A DNA stretch of 40,166 nt, from the NCBI GenBank assembly GCA_902806415.1, contig CADCWN010000099.1, forward strand, positions 1 to 40,166, written 5' to 3'. This document shows positions 39,938 through 40,166 of this stretch, one piece after another; within the stretch, counting starts at the first letter, position 1, and each line of letters opens with the position of its first letter. This DNA is from an uncultured Thermomicrobiales bacterium. GTDB lineage: Bacteria; Chloroflexota; Chloroflexia; Thermomicrobiales; CADCWN01. The notes below the pieces were generated by a model. The model did not search any database. It was not told where the DNA came from and was given only the letters and a program-made list of their open reading frames with translations. The translations under genes and the position numbers were made by a program.

Positions 39938-40166
39938 CTAGGAATGTCTCCTGCGACCAGTGGTCATGAGCAAGATGTGGCGAGCTGAAAGCGCGACGAT
40001 ACGAGGGGTTCGCTCGGGGCGGGTGCGAGCTGGCGACCGAGCGAATCTGCCTGGTCGCAGTGCGCACTTCGAGCGATTCTCAGAATGATTAGCGCGGCGG
40101 CTTGGGTGGCGGCTGATTTATTTCGACATGGTGGAACTCCAGCGGCGCAGCAATCTACACCTCCAC
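39938..40166. other. Right-edge region without a supported gene
   Basis: No recognisable product on either strand. One minus-strand frame is open from the window edge to a TGA near 39965 but its translation (Ala/Pro/Arg-rich) matches nothing I know; a 40-codon plus frame from 39967 lacks a ribosome site. A gene starting or ending beyond the edge cannot be judged. Confidence 0.4.

Overview
The window reads as a piece of a high-GC chromosome from the phylum Chloroflexota, most likely the class Thermomicrobia (Sphaerobacter-like). This assignment is my inference from protein style and gene content (F420-type luciferase-like oxidoreductase, VanW wall protein, CopC-CopD fusion, universal-stress/ParB-like fusion, many GC-rich dispersed repeats); no 16S gene is present. 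Coding is dense, on both strands, with clear Shine-Dalgarno sites, frequent GTG starts and near-consensus sigma-70-type promoters (17-base spacers).

Layout. 1-140: start of a transposase and probable end of an insertion sequence running off the left edge. 285-6105: a DUF4260 membrane protein, then (minus strand) the tRNA-Trp-secE-nusG-rplK-rplA-rplJ-rplL block with tgt attached behind it; an L10-type RNA leader with its own promoter precedes rplJ. 6287-9346: a helix-turn-helix protein with a strong promoter and hairpin terminator, a methyltransferase with a C-terminal zinc ribbon, a decayed glycosidase tail, and a metallophosphoesterase. 9751-18579: a UspA-ParB-like fusion, oligoendopeptidase F, a VanW protein, a CPA2 cation/proton antiporter coupled to a small PII-like protein behind a long structured leader, and an orphan ABC-2 permease. 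18851-23328: amylosucrase (frameshifted), L-2-hydroxyglutarate oxidase, an F420-type oxidoreductase. 23731-27227: a three-gene unit of lipoprotein-VWA, XpaC-like membrane protein and anchored binding protein, carrying an in-frame stop and a 3' frameshift. 27327-29551: an alpha/beta hydrolase, tmRNA with its terminator and promoter, and smpB. 29624-36248: CopC-CopD fusion, a frameshifted P-loop kinase, heme o synthase (ctaB), a two-TM protein, threonine synthase, a DedA protein. 36414-39802: CoA-disulfide-reductase-like flavoprotein coupled to a nucleotidyltransferase, and a phosphotransferase of the aminoglycoside/choline kinase fold.

Three themes stand out beyond ordinary genes. First, two classes of intergenic repeats: heptamer arrays (GTGACGA- or GTGCCGA-like units) in inverted pairs at gene ends, often supplying stop codons, and CCCCTC/GAGGGG palindromic elements, some of which encode protein tails. 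Second, four or five genes carry single lesions, two of them in five-base G/C runs, so either gene decay or homopolymer sequencing error is at work. Third, several unusual domain fusions and pairings (UspA-ParB, antiporter with PII-like partner, VWA/XpaC/binding-protein cluster without a visible TelA) are candidates for uncharacterised systems.
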